Source: Streptacidiphilus pinicola | GTDB taxonomy: Bacteria; Actinomycetota; Actinomycetes; Streptomycetales; Streptomycetaceae | NCBI RefSeq assembly: GCF_003258295.1 | Contig: NZ_QKYN01000034.1 | Span: 29,270 to 93,269, forward strand | DNA: 64,000 bases | Direction: 5' to 3' | Part shown: piece by piece, positions 31,019 to 39,163 of the stretch | How the letters are laid out: every line of letters begins with the position of its first letter | Numbering within the stretch: the first letter of the stretch is position 1 | The notes under the pieces: model-generated | What the model saw: the letters and a program-made list of their open reading frames with translations, nothing else | Told to the model about the DNA's origin: nothing | Databases searched by the model: none | Translations under genes and position numbers: made by a program

Positions 31019-32221
31019 ATGGTTGCAGCCACTCTTGCCGAGTCCGCTGTGCAGTTGTTGCCGGAGTTGGTCGCGTTGCGGCGGTCGATTCACGAGGAGC
31101 CGGAGATCGGTCTGGAGTTGCCGTTGACGCAGGCCAAGGTGGTGGCGGCGTTGGAGGGGCTGGGGTTGGAGGTCTCGCTCGGTGAGAAGTTGAGCAGTGT
31201 GACGGCGGTGTTGCGGGGTGGGCGTCCTGGGCCTGCGGTGTTGTTGCGTGGTGATATGGATGCGTTGCCGGTGCAGGAGACGAGTGGGTTGCCGTTCGCG
31301 TCGCGGATCGCGGGGGCGATGCACGCGTGTGGGCATGATCTGCATGTGGCGGGGTTGGTGGGTGCGGCGCGGTTGCTGGTGGAGCGTCGGGAGGAGCTGG
31401 CCGGGTCGGTCGTGTTCATGTTCCAGCCCGGCGAGGAGGGCTGCGGCGGCGCGAAGGTCATGATCGACGAGGGCCTGCTGGATGCCGCCGGCGTCGAGGT
31501 CGTCGCCGCCTACGGCATCCACGTCACCAGCGGCCTGCTGCCCGGCGGTGTCGTCTCCGGCCGCCCCGGCCCGGCGATGGCCGCCGCCGACACCCTCCAC
31601 GTCACCCTGCGCGGCCGTGGCGGCCACGGCTCCGCCCCGCACGCCGCGCTCGACCCGATCCCGGCCCTGTGCGAGGCGGTCACCGCGCTGCAGACCATGG
31701 TCACCCGGCGCTTCGACGCCTTCGACCCGGTCGTGGTGACGGTCGGCCACATCCACGGCGGCACGATCAACAACGTCATCCCCGACGACGCCTCCTTCGA
31801 GGCCACCATCCGCTCCTTCTCGGCGGAGGCGCGCGCCCGCGCGGAGCAGGAGACGCTGCGCGTCGTGCGCGGCGTCGCCGCGGCCCACGGCCTGGAGATC
31901 GACGCGCGCTACGAGCGCCTCTACCCGGTCACCCGCAACGACGAGACGGAGGCCGCGTTCGCGGCCGCCACCGCCCGCGACCTCCTCGGCGAGGACCGCT
32001 TCCGCCCCATGCCCCAGCCCCTGGCCGGCGCGGAGGACTTCTCCTACGTCTGCGAGCGCGTCCCCTCGGCCTACTTCTTCCTCGGCGCCTGCGCCCCCGA
32101 CCGCGACCCGGCCACCGCCCCGTACAACCACAGCCCGGAGGCCTACTTCGACGACTCCGTCCTCGCGGACGGCGCGTCGCTCCTCGCGGAGCTGGCGATC
32201 CGGCGCCTGGCACGCGGGTGA
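31019..32221 (+). CDS. M20-family metallo-amidohydrolase (copy 2)
   Basis: 400 residues with the ATG at 31019 and an AGGAGG site nearby. It has the same catalytic set as copy 1: GDMDALP, HACGHDLH, PGEEGCGG, GRGGHGSAPHAALDP, EDFSYV and APYNHSPEAYF. The first 424 coding bases are nearly identical to copy 1 and TTG-rich, while the remainder differs at many positions. It is predicted to hydrolyse N-acyl or amide-linked amino acids imported by the MFS protein encoded 33 bp upstream. The substrate is not known. Confidence 0.92.
   Translation: MVAATLAESAVQLLPELVALRRSIHEEPEIGLELPLTQAKVVAALEGLGLEVSLGEKLSSVTAVLRGGRPGPAVLLRGDMDALPVQETSGLPFASRIAGAMHACGHDLHVAGLVGAARLLVERREELAGSVVFMFQPGEEGCGGAKVMIDEGLLDAAGVEVVAAYGIHVTSGLLPGGVVSGRPGPAMAAADTLHVTLRGRGGHGSAPHAALDPIPALCEAVTALQTMVTRRFDAFDPVVVTVGHIHGGTINNVIPDDASFEATIRSFSAEARARAEQETLRVVRGVAAAHGLEIDARYERLYPVTRNDETEAAFAAATARDLLGEDRFRPMPQPLAGAEDFSYVCERVPSAYFFLGACAPDRDPATAPYNHSPEAYFDDSVLADGASLLAELAIRRLARG
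31029..31452 (+). repeat. 424-bp near-identical 5' block shared by the two M20 genes (copy 2)
   Basis: This is the partner of 25553-25976, aligned without gaps at a constant offset of 5476 bp and in direct orientation. Recombination between the two blocks would delete or duplicate the ~5.5 kb between them (DUF4097, ribbon-helix-helix, Lrp/AsnC and MFS genes). Confidence 0.85.
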
Positions 32222-32233
32222 GTTGCTCTACCT

Positions 32234-32294
32234 AGGGGCGCGGGGCTCTGCTGACCACGCGGCGGAGCCGCAATCAGCAGAGCCCCGCGCCCCT
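32234..32294. terminator. GGGGCGCGGGGCTCTGCTGA palindrome after second M20 gene
   Basis: AGGGGCGCGGGGCTCTGCTGA and its exact reverse complement form a 21-bp stem around a 19-base loop, 12 bp after the M20 stop. The LLM oxidoreductase gene converges from the other side and ends 4 bp beyond. It probably acts as a bidirectional terminator. It belongs to the window's palindrome family but has a CTCTGCTGA inner arm instead of AACTGCGCG. Confidence 0.8.
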
Positions 32295-32298
32295 CAGG

Positions 32299-33168
32299 TC
32301 AGTGGCTGAGCGCCGTTATCACCTTGCGGACCTGCGCGAGCGGTTCCGGACCGCACGCCCGCAACACCACCGTCCCCGCACCCGCGTCACCGAGCGCGCG
32401 GAGTGACGCCGCAGCGTCGTTCGCCGAGCCTCCCGCGGCGAACGTCTCGGTGACATCCCGCCCGAGCCACTGGGCGTGGCCCGCGACGGCCTCCCGCAGG
32501 GCCGGCGCCGCGGCCTCGCCCACGCCGAGGAACGTGAAGACCGTGACGGTGTGGTCCGCCCCCGCGCCGCCGCGTTCCGCGGCCGCGCGGACCGCGTGGA
32601 GATCCGCCGGGCCGTGGCCCTCGGCCACGAGCGTGCCCTGGGCGGCGCGTCCGGCCAGTTCGAGGGACTTGGGAGAGACGACGCCCGCGATCACCGGCGG
32701 CACCGCGCCCTTGGCCGGTGGGTGCACCAACTCCACCCCGTCGAGCCGCAGTTCGCGACCGTCCAAGGTGACCCGCTCGCCGCGCAGCAGGGCGCGGACC
32801 GCGGTCAGGGTCTCCTCCAGGAGCGCCAGCGGCGACCGCGGGGCGACGCCGACCTGGCGCATCCACTCCCGCACTCCGTGGCCGATCCCCGCGACCAGGC
32901 GGCCCGGGTGGACCCGGGCCAGCGTGGCGATCTCCATCGCCAGCAGCGCGGGGCTGCGCAGCGGCGCCGGGGCGATCCCGAGGCCGACCCGGAGCCGCTC
33001 GGTCGCGCCGAGGGCGACCGCCGCCGCCGAGATCCCGCCGTTCCAGCCGAGGTCCTCGACGACCCACAGGTCGTCGACCCCGAGCGCCTCCACCTCGCGC
33101 GCGAACGCGGGCAGCCCGGCGGGGTCCCAGGAGCGGTCGTACATGACACCGATACGAAGAGCCGTCAT
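32299..33168 (-). CDS. LLM-class (luciferase-like, F420-type) flavin-dependent oxidoreductase
   Basis: 289 residues from the ATG at 33168. The TIM-barrel signatures are RIGVMYDRSWDPAGLPAFAREVEALGVDDLWVVED, ATERLRVGLGIAPAPLRSP, LARVHPGRLVAGIGHGVREWMRQVG and PPVIAGVVSPKSLELAGRAAQG. Members use F420 or FMN for oxidation or monooxygenation of varied substrates, and no substrate can be named. Its start codon overlaps, on the other strand, the ATG of the GNAT remnant. Confidence 0.88.
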   Translation of the reverse strand: MTALRIGVMYDRSWDPAGLPAFAREVEALGVDDLWVVEDLGWNGGISAAAVALGATERLRVGLGIAPAPLRSPALLAMEIATLARVHPGRLVAGIGHGVREWMRQVGVAPRSPLALLEETLTAVRALLRGERVTLDGRELRLDGVELVHPPAKGAVPPVIAGVVSPKSLELAGRAAQGTLVAEGHGPADLHAVRAAAERGGAGADHTVTVFTFLGVGEAAAPALREAVAGHAQWLGRDVTETFAAGGSANDAAASLRALGDAGAGTVVLRACGPEPLAQVRKVITALSH

Positions 33169-33495
33169 GAGCGGCCAAGGTAGCGCCCGGACGGGCGCGC
33201 TGCGCGGCGCTCGGAGCCGGCTGACCGGCTCGCTCGACGCGGGAGCGATGTTCGCGGCCACGGTGGACGAGGAGATCCTCGGGGTCGGGTCGGTGACGCC
33301 GCAACCGCACTGGTCCGGCGGCCGGGACGCCTACGGGCTTGAGCTGGTCGCCCCGCACGCGGCTCGGCGCGGGATCGGCCGGGCGCTGGTGGAGACAGCC
33401 CGCGCCTCTACGCTGCCCTCGGCTTCGCCGAGGAGGAGGTGCGGCACACCCTGCCGCTCGGGGACCGGGGAGCCGTTCCGGGGACCGCACCGTGA
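33167..33495 (+). pseudogene. GNAT-family N-acetyltransferase remnant
   Basis: The frame from the ATG at 33167 contains the acetyl-CoA binding hallmark of GNAT proteins (LELVAPHAARRGIGRALVETARA). At about 33403 the homology jumps to a different frame, reading LYAALGFAEEEVRHTLPLGD to the TGA at 33493-33495; this is the usual C-terminal strand of GNATs. About 20 residues normally between these blocks are missing and the frame has changed, so an internal deletion inactivated the gene. The N-terminal part is also short. Confidence 0.65.
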
Positions 33496-33538
33496 ACACG
33501 ACTGATCATGACGGCGCGGCAGACCTTATCCTCGTGCC

Positions 33539-33895
33539 ATGAGCGAGCAGCCCGTCGAGCTTGACGCCGAAGACAAGAAGATCATCACCCTCGCCCGGTC
33601 GGCCCGCGCCCGCAACGGCGTCGCCGAGGGCGCCGCGGTCCGCGACGAGACCGGCCGCACCTACGTCGCCGCGACCGTCTCCCTTCCGTCCCTGCACCTC
33701 AGCGCGCTGCAGACGGCCGTCGCCATGGCCGTGGCCAGCGGCGCGAAGAGCCTGGAGGCGGCCGCCGTCGTCAGCGATGCCAACCACCTCGCCGACCCCG
33801 ACCTCGCTGCCGCCCGCGACCTCGGCGGCTCCGGCACCCCGGTCTACCTGGCCGGCACGGACGCGGTTGTCCGCGACACCGTCGTCGTGGAGTAG
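33539..33895 (+). CDS. Cytidine-deaminase-like protein lacking the zinc motifs
   Basis: 118 residues. The sequence (DDKKI-like EDKKIITLARSARARNGVAEGAAVRDETGRTYVAATV, then ALQTAVAMAVASGAKSLEAAAVVSD) follows the cytidine deaminase fold, and homologues lie near era in streptomycetes. The catalytic HAE/CAE and PCxxC motifs are absent: the expected site reads SLPSLHLSALQTAVAMA. Deaminase activity is therefore doubtful, and a binding or structural role is more likely. Confidence 0.75.
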   Translation: MSEQPVELDAEDKKIITLARSARARNGVAEGAAVRDETGRTYVAATVSLPSLHLSALQTAVAMAVASGAKSLEAAAVVSDANHLADPDLAAARDLGGSGTPVYLAGTDAVVRDTVVVE

Positions 33896-33974
33896 GGCGG
33901 CGGTCTCTTGCCAACGCCCCGGGCCCGACTAGGGTCGGGGCGTCGGCCGTGGAGCGACGTGGGGGAGCGGGCAA

Positions 33975-34136
33975 ATGATGAAGGGCATCGCGTTCATCTG
34001 TGGCGTGCTGTTCGTGCTCATGGGCATGGGCCACTGGCAGCAGGACCAGAACCCGTGGTGGCTCACGGCCTCGATCATCGTGGCGCTGTTCACGGTGGTG
34101 GGGGGTGTGGGGTCGCTGTTCAAGAAGGGCAAGTGA
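33975..34136 (+). CDS. Small two-helix membrane protein
   Basis: 53 residues from the ATG at 33975, with GGGGGAGCGG upstream as ribosome binding site. Two hydrophobic segments (IAFICGVLFVLMGMG and WLTASIIVALFTVVGGVGSLF) flank a short polar loop (HWQQDQNPWW), and the tail is basic (KKGK). The stop at 34134 precedes the Uma2 gene by 89 bp. No function is known. Confidence 0.7.
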   Translation: MMKGIAFICGVLFVLMGMGHWQQDQNPWWLTASIIVALFTVVGGVGSLFKKGK

Positions 34137-34225
34137 GCCTGCGCTCCCACGTTCGGGTGAGTGATGGGCCCAACCCGCTGGGTACGCTGAACAGCACGAC
34201 GAGGATCCGCGGCATGGGAGCAACG

Positions 34226-34813
34226 ATGACCGTCGCACCGCCGAACACCCCGACCTGGCCGGTCCCGCCCGAGGACGGCTGGACTGCGGGCGATCTCGAC
34301 AGGCTCCCGGACCTGCCTCCCCACACGGAGCTTCTCGACGGGAACCTCGTCTTCATGAGTCCGCAGCGCAACTTTCACATCTACGCGATCAGGTTGCTCG
34401 AATACGGCCTCCTGGCCGCCCGTCCTCCGGAGCTCGCAGTTATCCGCGAAATGACGGTCACGCTGGGCAAGCGCGACCGGCCGGAGCCGGATCTCATGAT
34501 CGTGCCCAAGGCGGCCGTCATCGACGACCAGCAGTCCGACTACCGGCCGGAGGACGTCCTGCTCGCGGTGGAGGTCGTCTCGCCGGACTCGGTCGAGCGC
34601 GACCGCGACGTCAAGCCGCGCAAGTACGCGGGCGCTGGTTTCCCGCACTACTGGCGGGTCGAGAACGAGAAGGGCGAGCTCGCGGTGCACGTCTTCGAGC
34701 GGGAGGAGGCGACGGGAAGCTACGCGCCGCAGGGCATCTTCCGGGGCCGGCTCACGCTGGAGCTGCCCTTCCCGATCGACATCGACCTTGCCGACCCGCA
34801 GCGCTGGCTCTGA
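34226..34813 (+). CDS. Uma2-family (DUF820) putative restriction-endonuclease-fold protein
   Basis: 195 residues from the ATG at 34226, with GGGAG five bases upstream. An ATG 12 bp earlier is the alternative. The PD-(D/E)XK-like core is visible: TELLDGNLVFMSP (Glu), RPEPDLMIVP (Asp), LAVEVVSPDSVERDRDVKPRKYAGAGFPHYWRVEN (ExK-type, with EVVS and the later Lys). These proteins are common and highly duplicated in actinobacteria and cyanobacteria, and their biological role is unproven. Confidence 0.88.
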   Translation: MTVAPPNTPTWPVPPEDGWTAGDLDRLPDLPPHTELLDGNLVFMSPQRNFHIYAIRLLEYGLLAARPPELAVIREMTVTLGKRDRPEPDLMIVPKAAVIDDQQSDYRPEDVLLAVEVVSPDSVERDRDVKPRKYAGAGFPHYWRVENEKGELAVHVFEREEATGSYAPQGIFRGRLTLELPFPIDIDLADPQRWL

Positions 34814-34848
34814 GCACAAGCGTTCCCCGCGTGGGGGAGAATGGCCGC

Positions 34849-35775
34849 ATGAGTTCTACCCAGCAGCACCGCTCGGGTTTCGCCTGCTTCGTCGGGCGCC
34901 CCAATGCCGGCAAGTCCACGCTCACCAACGCGCTCGTCGGCACCAAGGTTGCGATCACCTCCGACCGTCCGCAGACCACCCGGCACACCGTGCGCGGCAT
35001 CGTGCACCGCCCCGACGCGCAGCTCGTGCTCGTCGACACGCCGGGGCTCCACAAGCCGCGCACGCTGCTCGGCGAGCGCCTCAACGACGTCGTGCGCGCC
35101 ACCTGGGCCGAGGTCGACGTGATCGGCTTCTGCCTCCCCGCCGACCAGAAGATCGGCCCCGGCGACAAGTTCATCGCCAAGGAGATCGCCGGGATCAAGC
35201 GCACGCCCAAGGTCGCCATCGTCACCAAGACCGACCTGGTCGACTCCAAGCGCCTCGCCGAGCAGTTGCTCGACGTCGCCAAGATCGGCGCGGAGCTCGG
35301 CATCGAGTGGGCGGAGATCGTTCCGGTCTCGGCCAAGGACGGCCACCAGGTCGACCTGCTGGTCGACCTCCTCGTCCCGCTGCTGCCCGAGGGCCCGACC
35401 CTCTACCCGCACGGCGACCTCACCGACGAGCCCGAGCAGGTCATGGTCGCGGAGCTGATCCGCGAGGCCGCGCTGGAGGGTGTCCGCGACGAGCTGCCGC
35501 ACTCCCTGGCGGTCGTCGTCGAGGAGATGATCCCCCGCGAGGGCCGCCCCGCGGACCGCCCGCTGCTGGACATCCACGCGAACGTCTACATCGAGCGGCA
35601 GAGCCAGAAGGCCATCGTCATCGGCACGCGAGGCGCCCGCCTCAAGGCGGTGGGCACCGCTGCCCGCCAGCAGATCGAGGCGTTGCTCGGCACGCCGGTC
35701 TTCCTGGACCTGCACGTCAAGGTCGCGAAGGACTGGCAGCGCGACCCGAAGCAGCTCAGGAAGCTCGGCTTCTAG
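34849..35775 (+). CDS. era: GTPase Era
   Basis: 308 residues from the ATG at 34849. A GTG at 34831 would add six residues. G1 GRPNAGKS, G3 DTPGLH and G4 TKTD are present, with TSDRPQTTRHTVRGI as the Era switch region. The C-terminal KH domain contains IGTRGARLKAVGTAARQQIEALLG. Era binds 16S rRNA and assists 30S maturation. The ybeY, phoH and CNNM genes lie ~14 kb upstream, separated here by an accessory region. Confidence 0.96.
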   Translation: MSSTQQHRSGFACFVGRPNAGKSTLTNALVGTKVAITSDRPQTTRHTVRGIVHRPDAQLVLVDTPGLHKPRTLLGERLNDVVRATWAEVDVIGFCLPADQKIGPGDKFIAKEIAGIKRTPKVAIVTKTDLVDSKRLAEQLLDVAKIGAELGIEWAEIVPVSAKDGHQVDLLVDLLVPLLPEGPTLYPHGDLTDEPEQVMVAELIREAALEGVRDELPHSLAVVVEEMIPREGRPADRPLLDIHANVYIERQSQKAIVIGTRGARLKAVGTAARQQIEALLGTPVFLDLHVKVAKDWQRDPKQLRKLGF

Positions 35776-35810
35776 GGGTCGGTTGCACTGTCTCAGGCGG
35801 CGCGGCCGCC

Positions 35811-35912
35811 AGGGGCGCGGGGAACTGCGCGAGTAACCACCGTGTGCGGATGGCCCTGCACGTTGAGGACCATCTGCCCCGGGTGGTTGTTCGCGCAGTT
35901 CCCCGCGCCCCT
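35811..35912. repeat. Full-length GGGGCGCGGGGAACTGCGCG interspersed palindrome, copy B
   Basis: The outer arms AGGGGCGCGGGGAACTGCGCGA and reverse complement enclose a nested second stem (AACCACC with GGGTGGTT; TGCGGATGGCC with GGACCATCTGCC). It lies between the convergent era and LacI-family genes. Inner blocks match copies A (inverted) and C. Confidence 0.85.
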
Positions 35913-35924
35913 GAGGTGGTGCGA

Positions 35925-36929
35925 CTAGCTGCTGTCCCGCACCGTGATCGTCGCGTCGCCGATCCGGTAGGTCTCCGGTGGGGTGTCCGGCTCGCGGATC
36001 AGGCGGTCGATGAGGTCCGCCAGGGCGATGCCCTCCGGCAGGGAGACGTGGACCGAGGTGAGCCGGGGGCGCAGCACGCGGGCCAGCATCAGGTCGTCCG
36101 CGCCGACCAGCGCCGCGTCCGTCGGGACGGCGATGCCGGCGTCCTGGAACGCCGCCTGGATCAGGGCCGCGTACTCGTCGTTGTAGCAGAACAGGCCCGT
36201 CAGCCCGAGTGAGCGCCAGCGCGCGGCCAGCTCCGCCGCGGAGGACTCGGTGTAGTCGAGGGCCAGCGGTTCGACGCGCGCGCCCGCCGCGGCCTGCCGC
36301 ACGCCCGCGAGCCGGGGCTCGCTGAAGCGGCGCAGGGTGGCGTCCGTGGGCATCACGACGCCGATCGCGCGGTGGCCTCGGGCCACCAAGTGCTCGCCGG
36401 CCGTCGCGCCGACCGCGCTCTGGTCCAGGAGCAGCGAGTGCGCGCCCGGGACCGGGCGCTCGGCGAGGGAGAGCACCGCGCGGGTGCCGGAGCGGCGCAG
36501 GATCTCCACGCCCTCCGGCGTCAGGTCGTCGGTGACGCCGGTGATGACGGCGGTCGGGCGCAGCTCCGCCCAGGCGCGGGCGATCTCGCGGCCGGAGAGG
36601 TCGCCGCGGGTGCCGTAGAGGACGGCGGTGTAGCCGTGGTCGCGCAGGCCCGCGCGCAGTTCGGCGAAGAACTCGTTGAAGAGCGGGCCGAAGGTGATCT
36701 CCGGCGCGGCCATCAGGACCAGACCGGTGTGCCCGGCGCGCAGGGAACGCGCGGCGGCGTGGGGGACGTAGCCCAACTGGTCCGCCGCGGCGCGCACGCG
36801 CAGTCGGGTCTTCTCGCTCACCCGGCCGCCTGCGGTGTCGTTCAGCACGTAGGAGACGGTGGCCCGGGAGACGCCCGCGAGGCGGGCGACGTCCGCGCTG
36901 GTCGGCGCGGTTGATGTCGTTTCGCTCAT
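35925..36929 (-). CDS. LacI-family transcriptional regulator of the glycoside operon
   Basis: 334 residues from the ATG at 36929. The N-terminal LacI HTH reads TSADVARLAGVSRATVSYVLND and is followed by the hinge (RSLRAGHTG) and a periplasmic-binding-protein-like sensor domain. It is divergent from an MFS - alpha/beta hydrolase - GH3 operon and likely represses it until a glycoside or sugar binds. The 13-bp inverted repeat at 36997-37034 is its probable operator. Confidence 0.93.
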   Translation of the reverse strand: MSETTSTAPTSADVARLAGVSRATVSYVLNDTAGGRVSEKTRLRVRAAADQLGYVPHAAARSLRAGHTGLVLMAAPEITFGPLFNEFFAELRAGLRDHGYTAVLYGTRGDLSGREIARAWAELRPTAVITGVTDDLTPEGVEILRRSGTRAVLSLAERPVPGAHSLLLDQSAVGATAGEHLVARGHRAIGVVMPTDATLRRFSEPRLAGVRQAAAGARVEPLALDYTESSAAELAARWRSLGLTGLFCYNDEYAALIQAAFQDAGIAVPTDAALVGADDLMLARVLRPRLTSVHVSLPEGIALADLIDRLIREPDTPPETYRIGDATITVRDSS

Positions 36930-36996
36930 GGCGCTCCACATCTTTGCAGACTCATCTGTCCTGAGGGCTGGTCTTGCGACAAAACCAATGCTAGAC

Positions 36997-37034
36997 ATGT
37001 GCTTACACGAGTCAGGTGACACGTGTAAGCACAT
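36997..37034. promoter_or_regulatory. 13-bp inverted repeat, candidate LacI-family operator
   Basis: ATGTGCTTACACG, a 12-bp spacer and CGTGTAAGCACAT form a perfect inverted repeat in the 225-bp region between the divergent lacI-type and MFS genes. Each arm contains GCTTACAC/GTGTAAGC, typical LacI-family half-site sequence in streptomycetes. The A/T content stands out from the surroundings. Confidence 0.7.
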
Positions 37035-37154
37035 CATGGGTAAGCCTGACGCAGGAGCGGCGCGGGGTTGCGAGACCCCGGCCGCGACGGCCCCCCTCAG
37101 CCGATCGCGGCACCCCCACCCACCCAGCTCCGAGCCAGAAACCAGGAGGGCATC

Positions 37155-38411
37155 GTGGCCCTTTCCGAGCCGACCCCCAGCCCGGCCCCGGTCGAGCAGT
37201 CCGCCTACGCCGGCGCCGACGCGAGGCCTTCCAGAGGCCTGTTGCCGCTGCTCTTCACGGGCAACACGGCGATGTACGCGCTCTATGTCGGAGTCGGCGG
37301 CATCCTGCTGCCGCTCCAGATCGAGAAGATCACCCCCCACGACAAGGTCGCCATGCTCGGCCTGGTGGCCGGGGTCAGCGCGATCTTCGCCACCGTGTTC
37401 AACCCCGTCGCGGGCGCGCTCTCGGACCGGTCCGGGCGCCGCAACCCGTGGATCCTCGGCGGCGGCCTGCTCGCCGTGCCGGCGATGCTGCTGCTGGGCG
37501 CGGTGAACTCGGTCCTGCTGGTCGCCGTCGCCTGGTGCCTCGGCCAGGCGGTGATGAACGTCTACCAGGCCGCGATCACCTCGGTGATCCCGGACCGGGT
37601 GCCGGTCACGCGGCGCGGCAGCGCCTCCGCCGCCGTCGGGCTCGGCGTGCCGATCGGATCCATCCTCGGCGTGCTCGTCGCCAACGGCTTCTCCGGCCAC
37701 TTCGCCACCGGCTATCTCGTGCTGGGCCTGGTCGTCGCAGTCGCCGCCGTGCTGTTCACCTCCCTCGGCAAGGAGACCCGGCGTCCGCCCAAGGCCCCGG
37801 CCGGTCTCGGCGAGCAGGTCCGCGCCTTCGCCGACAGCCTGAAGGCCCACGACTTCCGTTGGGCCTTCGTCGGCCGGGCGCTGCTCGTCCTCGGCTACTT
37901 CGCCGTCAGCGGCTACCAGCTCTACGTCCTCCAGGACCACATCCGCCTGCCGCACGGTATGAGCGCGACGGCGGCCGCCGCCGTGCTGACGCCGGTCAAC
38001 AGCGTCGCCATGGTCGTCTCGATCGCGATCTGCGGTCCGCTCTCGGACCGGCTCGACGCGCGCAAGCTCTTCGTCGGCATCTCGGCCGCGGCGTCCGGCC
38101 TGGCCGTGCTGATCCCGATCGCCGCCCCGACCTTCGCCGGGATGGTCACCTTCTCCGTGGTCAACGGGCTTGCCTTCGGCTGCTTCTTCGCCGTCGACAA
38201 CGCGCTGGTCACCCTCGTGCTGCCGAGGGCCGAGGACGCCGCGCGCGACATGGGCGTGCTGAACGTCGCCAACGCCGGACCGCAGATCGTGGCGCCCTTC
38301 GTCGCCTCGGTGCTGGTGAGCGTCGGCGGCTACGACTTGCTCTTCGCCGCGGGCGGCGCGCTCGCCGTCCTCGGCGCCTTGGCCATCCGACCCATCCGCT
38401 CCGTCCGCTGA
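37155..38411 (+). CDS. MFS transporter, probable sugar/glycoside importer
   Basis: 418 residues from the GTG at 37155, with AGGAGGG five to eleven bases upstream. About 12 hydrophobic segments are visible. GALSDRSGRRNPWILGG after the second helix is the motif A variant of GPH/MFS sugar transporters. As first gene of a LacI-controlled operon ending in a GH3 beta-glycosidase, it most likely imports an oligosaccharide or glycoside; this is inferred from context. Confidence 0.9.
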   Translation: MALSEPTPSPAPVEQSAYAGADARPSRGLLPLLFTGNTAMYALYVGVGGILLPLQIEKITPHDKVAMLGLVAGVSAIFATVFNPVAGALSDRSGRRNPWILGGGLLAVPAMLLLGAVNSVLLVAVAWCLGQAVMNVYQAAITSVIPDRVPVTRRGSASAAVGLGVPIGSILGVLVANGFSGHFATGYLVLGLVVAVAAVLFTSLGKETRRPPKAPAGLGEQVRAFADSLKAHDFRWAFVGRALLVLGYFAVSGYQLYVLQDHIRLPHGMSATAAAAVLTPVNSVAMVVSIAICGPLSDRLDARKLFVGISAAASGLAVLIPIAAPTFAGMVTFSVVNGLAFGCFFAVDNALVTLVLPRAEDAARDMGVLNVANAGPQIVAPFVASVLVSVGGYDLLFAAGGALAVLGALAIRPIRSVR

Positions 38412-38451
38412 GATCCGGCGTGACGCGAACCCGAAAGGCAAGAACACACCC

Positions 38452-39150
38452 ATGCTGCTCAACACCCGCGAGTGGGGTTCCGGCGACCGCGTCGCCCTGC
38501 TCGTCCACGGGATCATGTCCGACTCCCGCACCTGGCGCCGGGTCGGCCCGGCGCTGGCCGAGCGTGGCTACCGCGTCATCGCCGTCGACCTGCGCGGCCA
38601 CGGCGCGTCCGGGCGCGGCGCGTACACCCCCGAGCTGTTCGCCCAGGACCTGGTCGAGACCCTGCCCTCCGGCGCGGACCTCGCCGTCGGGCACTCCCTC
38701 GGCGGCCTCACCCTCTCCTTCGCCGTCGACCGGCTGCGGCCCGAGCGCGCGGTCTTCTCCGACCCGGCGTGGCGGTTCGTGCAGCCGGAGCAGGGCTTCG
38801 ACCCTGCCGTCTTCGTCCAGTTCGCCGCGAACGCGACGTCCGATTCGATCGCCGCGATGAACCCGCGCTGGGCGCGGGAGGACATCGGGGTGGAGTTGGA
38901 GACGCTCGCCGTCTGGGATCCGGCCACCGCCACCTCCCTCTCCGGCCTGGCCGAGCAGGCGGTGCTCCCGGCGAAGCCCGCCGTCCCCTCCCTGGTGCAG
39001 GTCGCCGACCCGAGCTTCCTGCTCGACGACGGGGCTCAGGAGACGCTGCGCGAGCGTGGCTTCGAGGTGCGTGTGGTCAAGGGCGCGGGGCACACCATCC
39101 ACCGTGACGACTTCGACGGGTTCATCTCCTCGCTCGACGGCTGGATCTGA
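38452..39150 (+). CDS. Alpha/beta-fold hydrolase in the glycoside operon
   Basis: 232 residues. The fold is clear: LLVHGIMSDSRTWRRVGPALAERGYRVIAVDLRGHGASG, the nucleophile elbow GHSLGG (Ser ~82), a later acidic residue in the VADPSF region, and the catalytic His in GAGHTIHRDDF near the C-terminus. No signal peptide is present. Between a sugar importer and a GH3 enzyme it may remove acyl or aromatic ester groups from imported glycosides, which is an inference. It starts 40 bp after the MFS gene. Confidence 0.88.
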   Translation: MLLNTREWGSGDRVALLVHGIMSDSRTWRRVGPALAERGYRVIAVDLRGHGASGRGAYTPELFAQDLVETLPSGADLAVGHSLGGLTLSFAVDRLRPERAVFSDPAWRFVQPEQGFDPAVFVQFAANATSDSIAAMNPRWAREDIGVELETLAVWDPATATSLSGLAEQAVLPAKPAVPSLVQVADPSFLLDDGAQETLRERGFEVRVVKGAGHTIHRDDFDGFISSLDGWI

Positions 39151-39163
39151 CGGAGAGTTGAAC

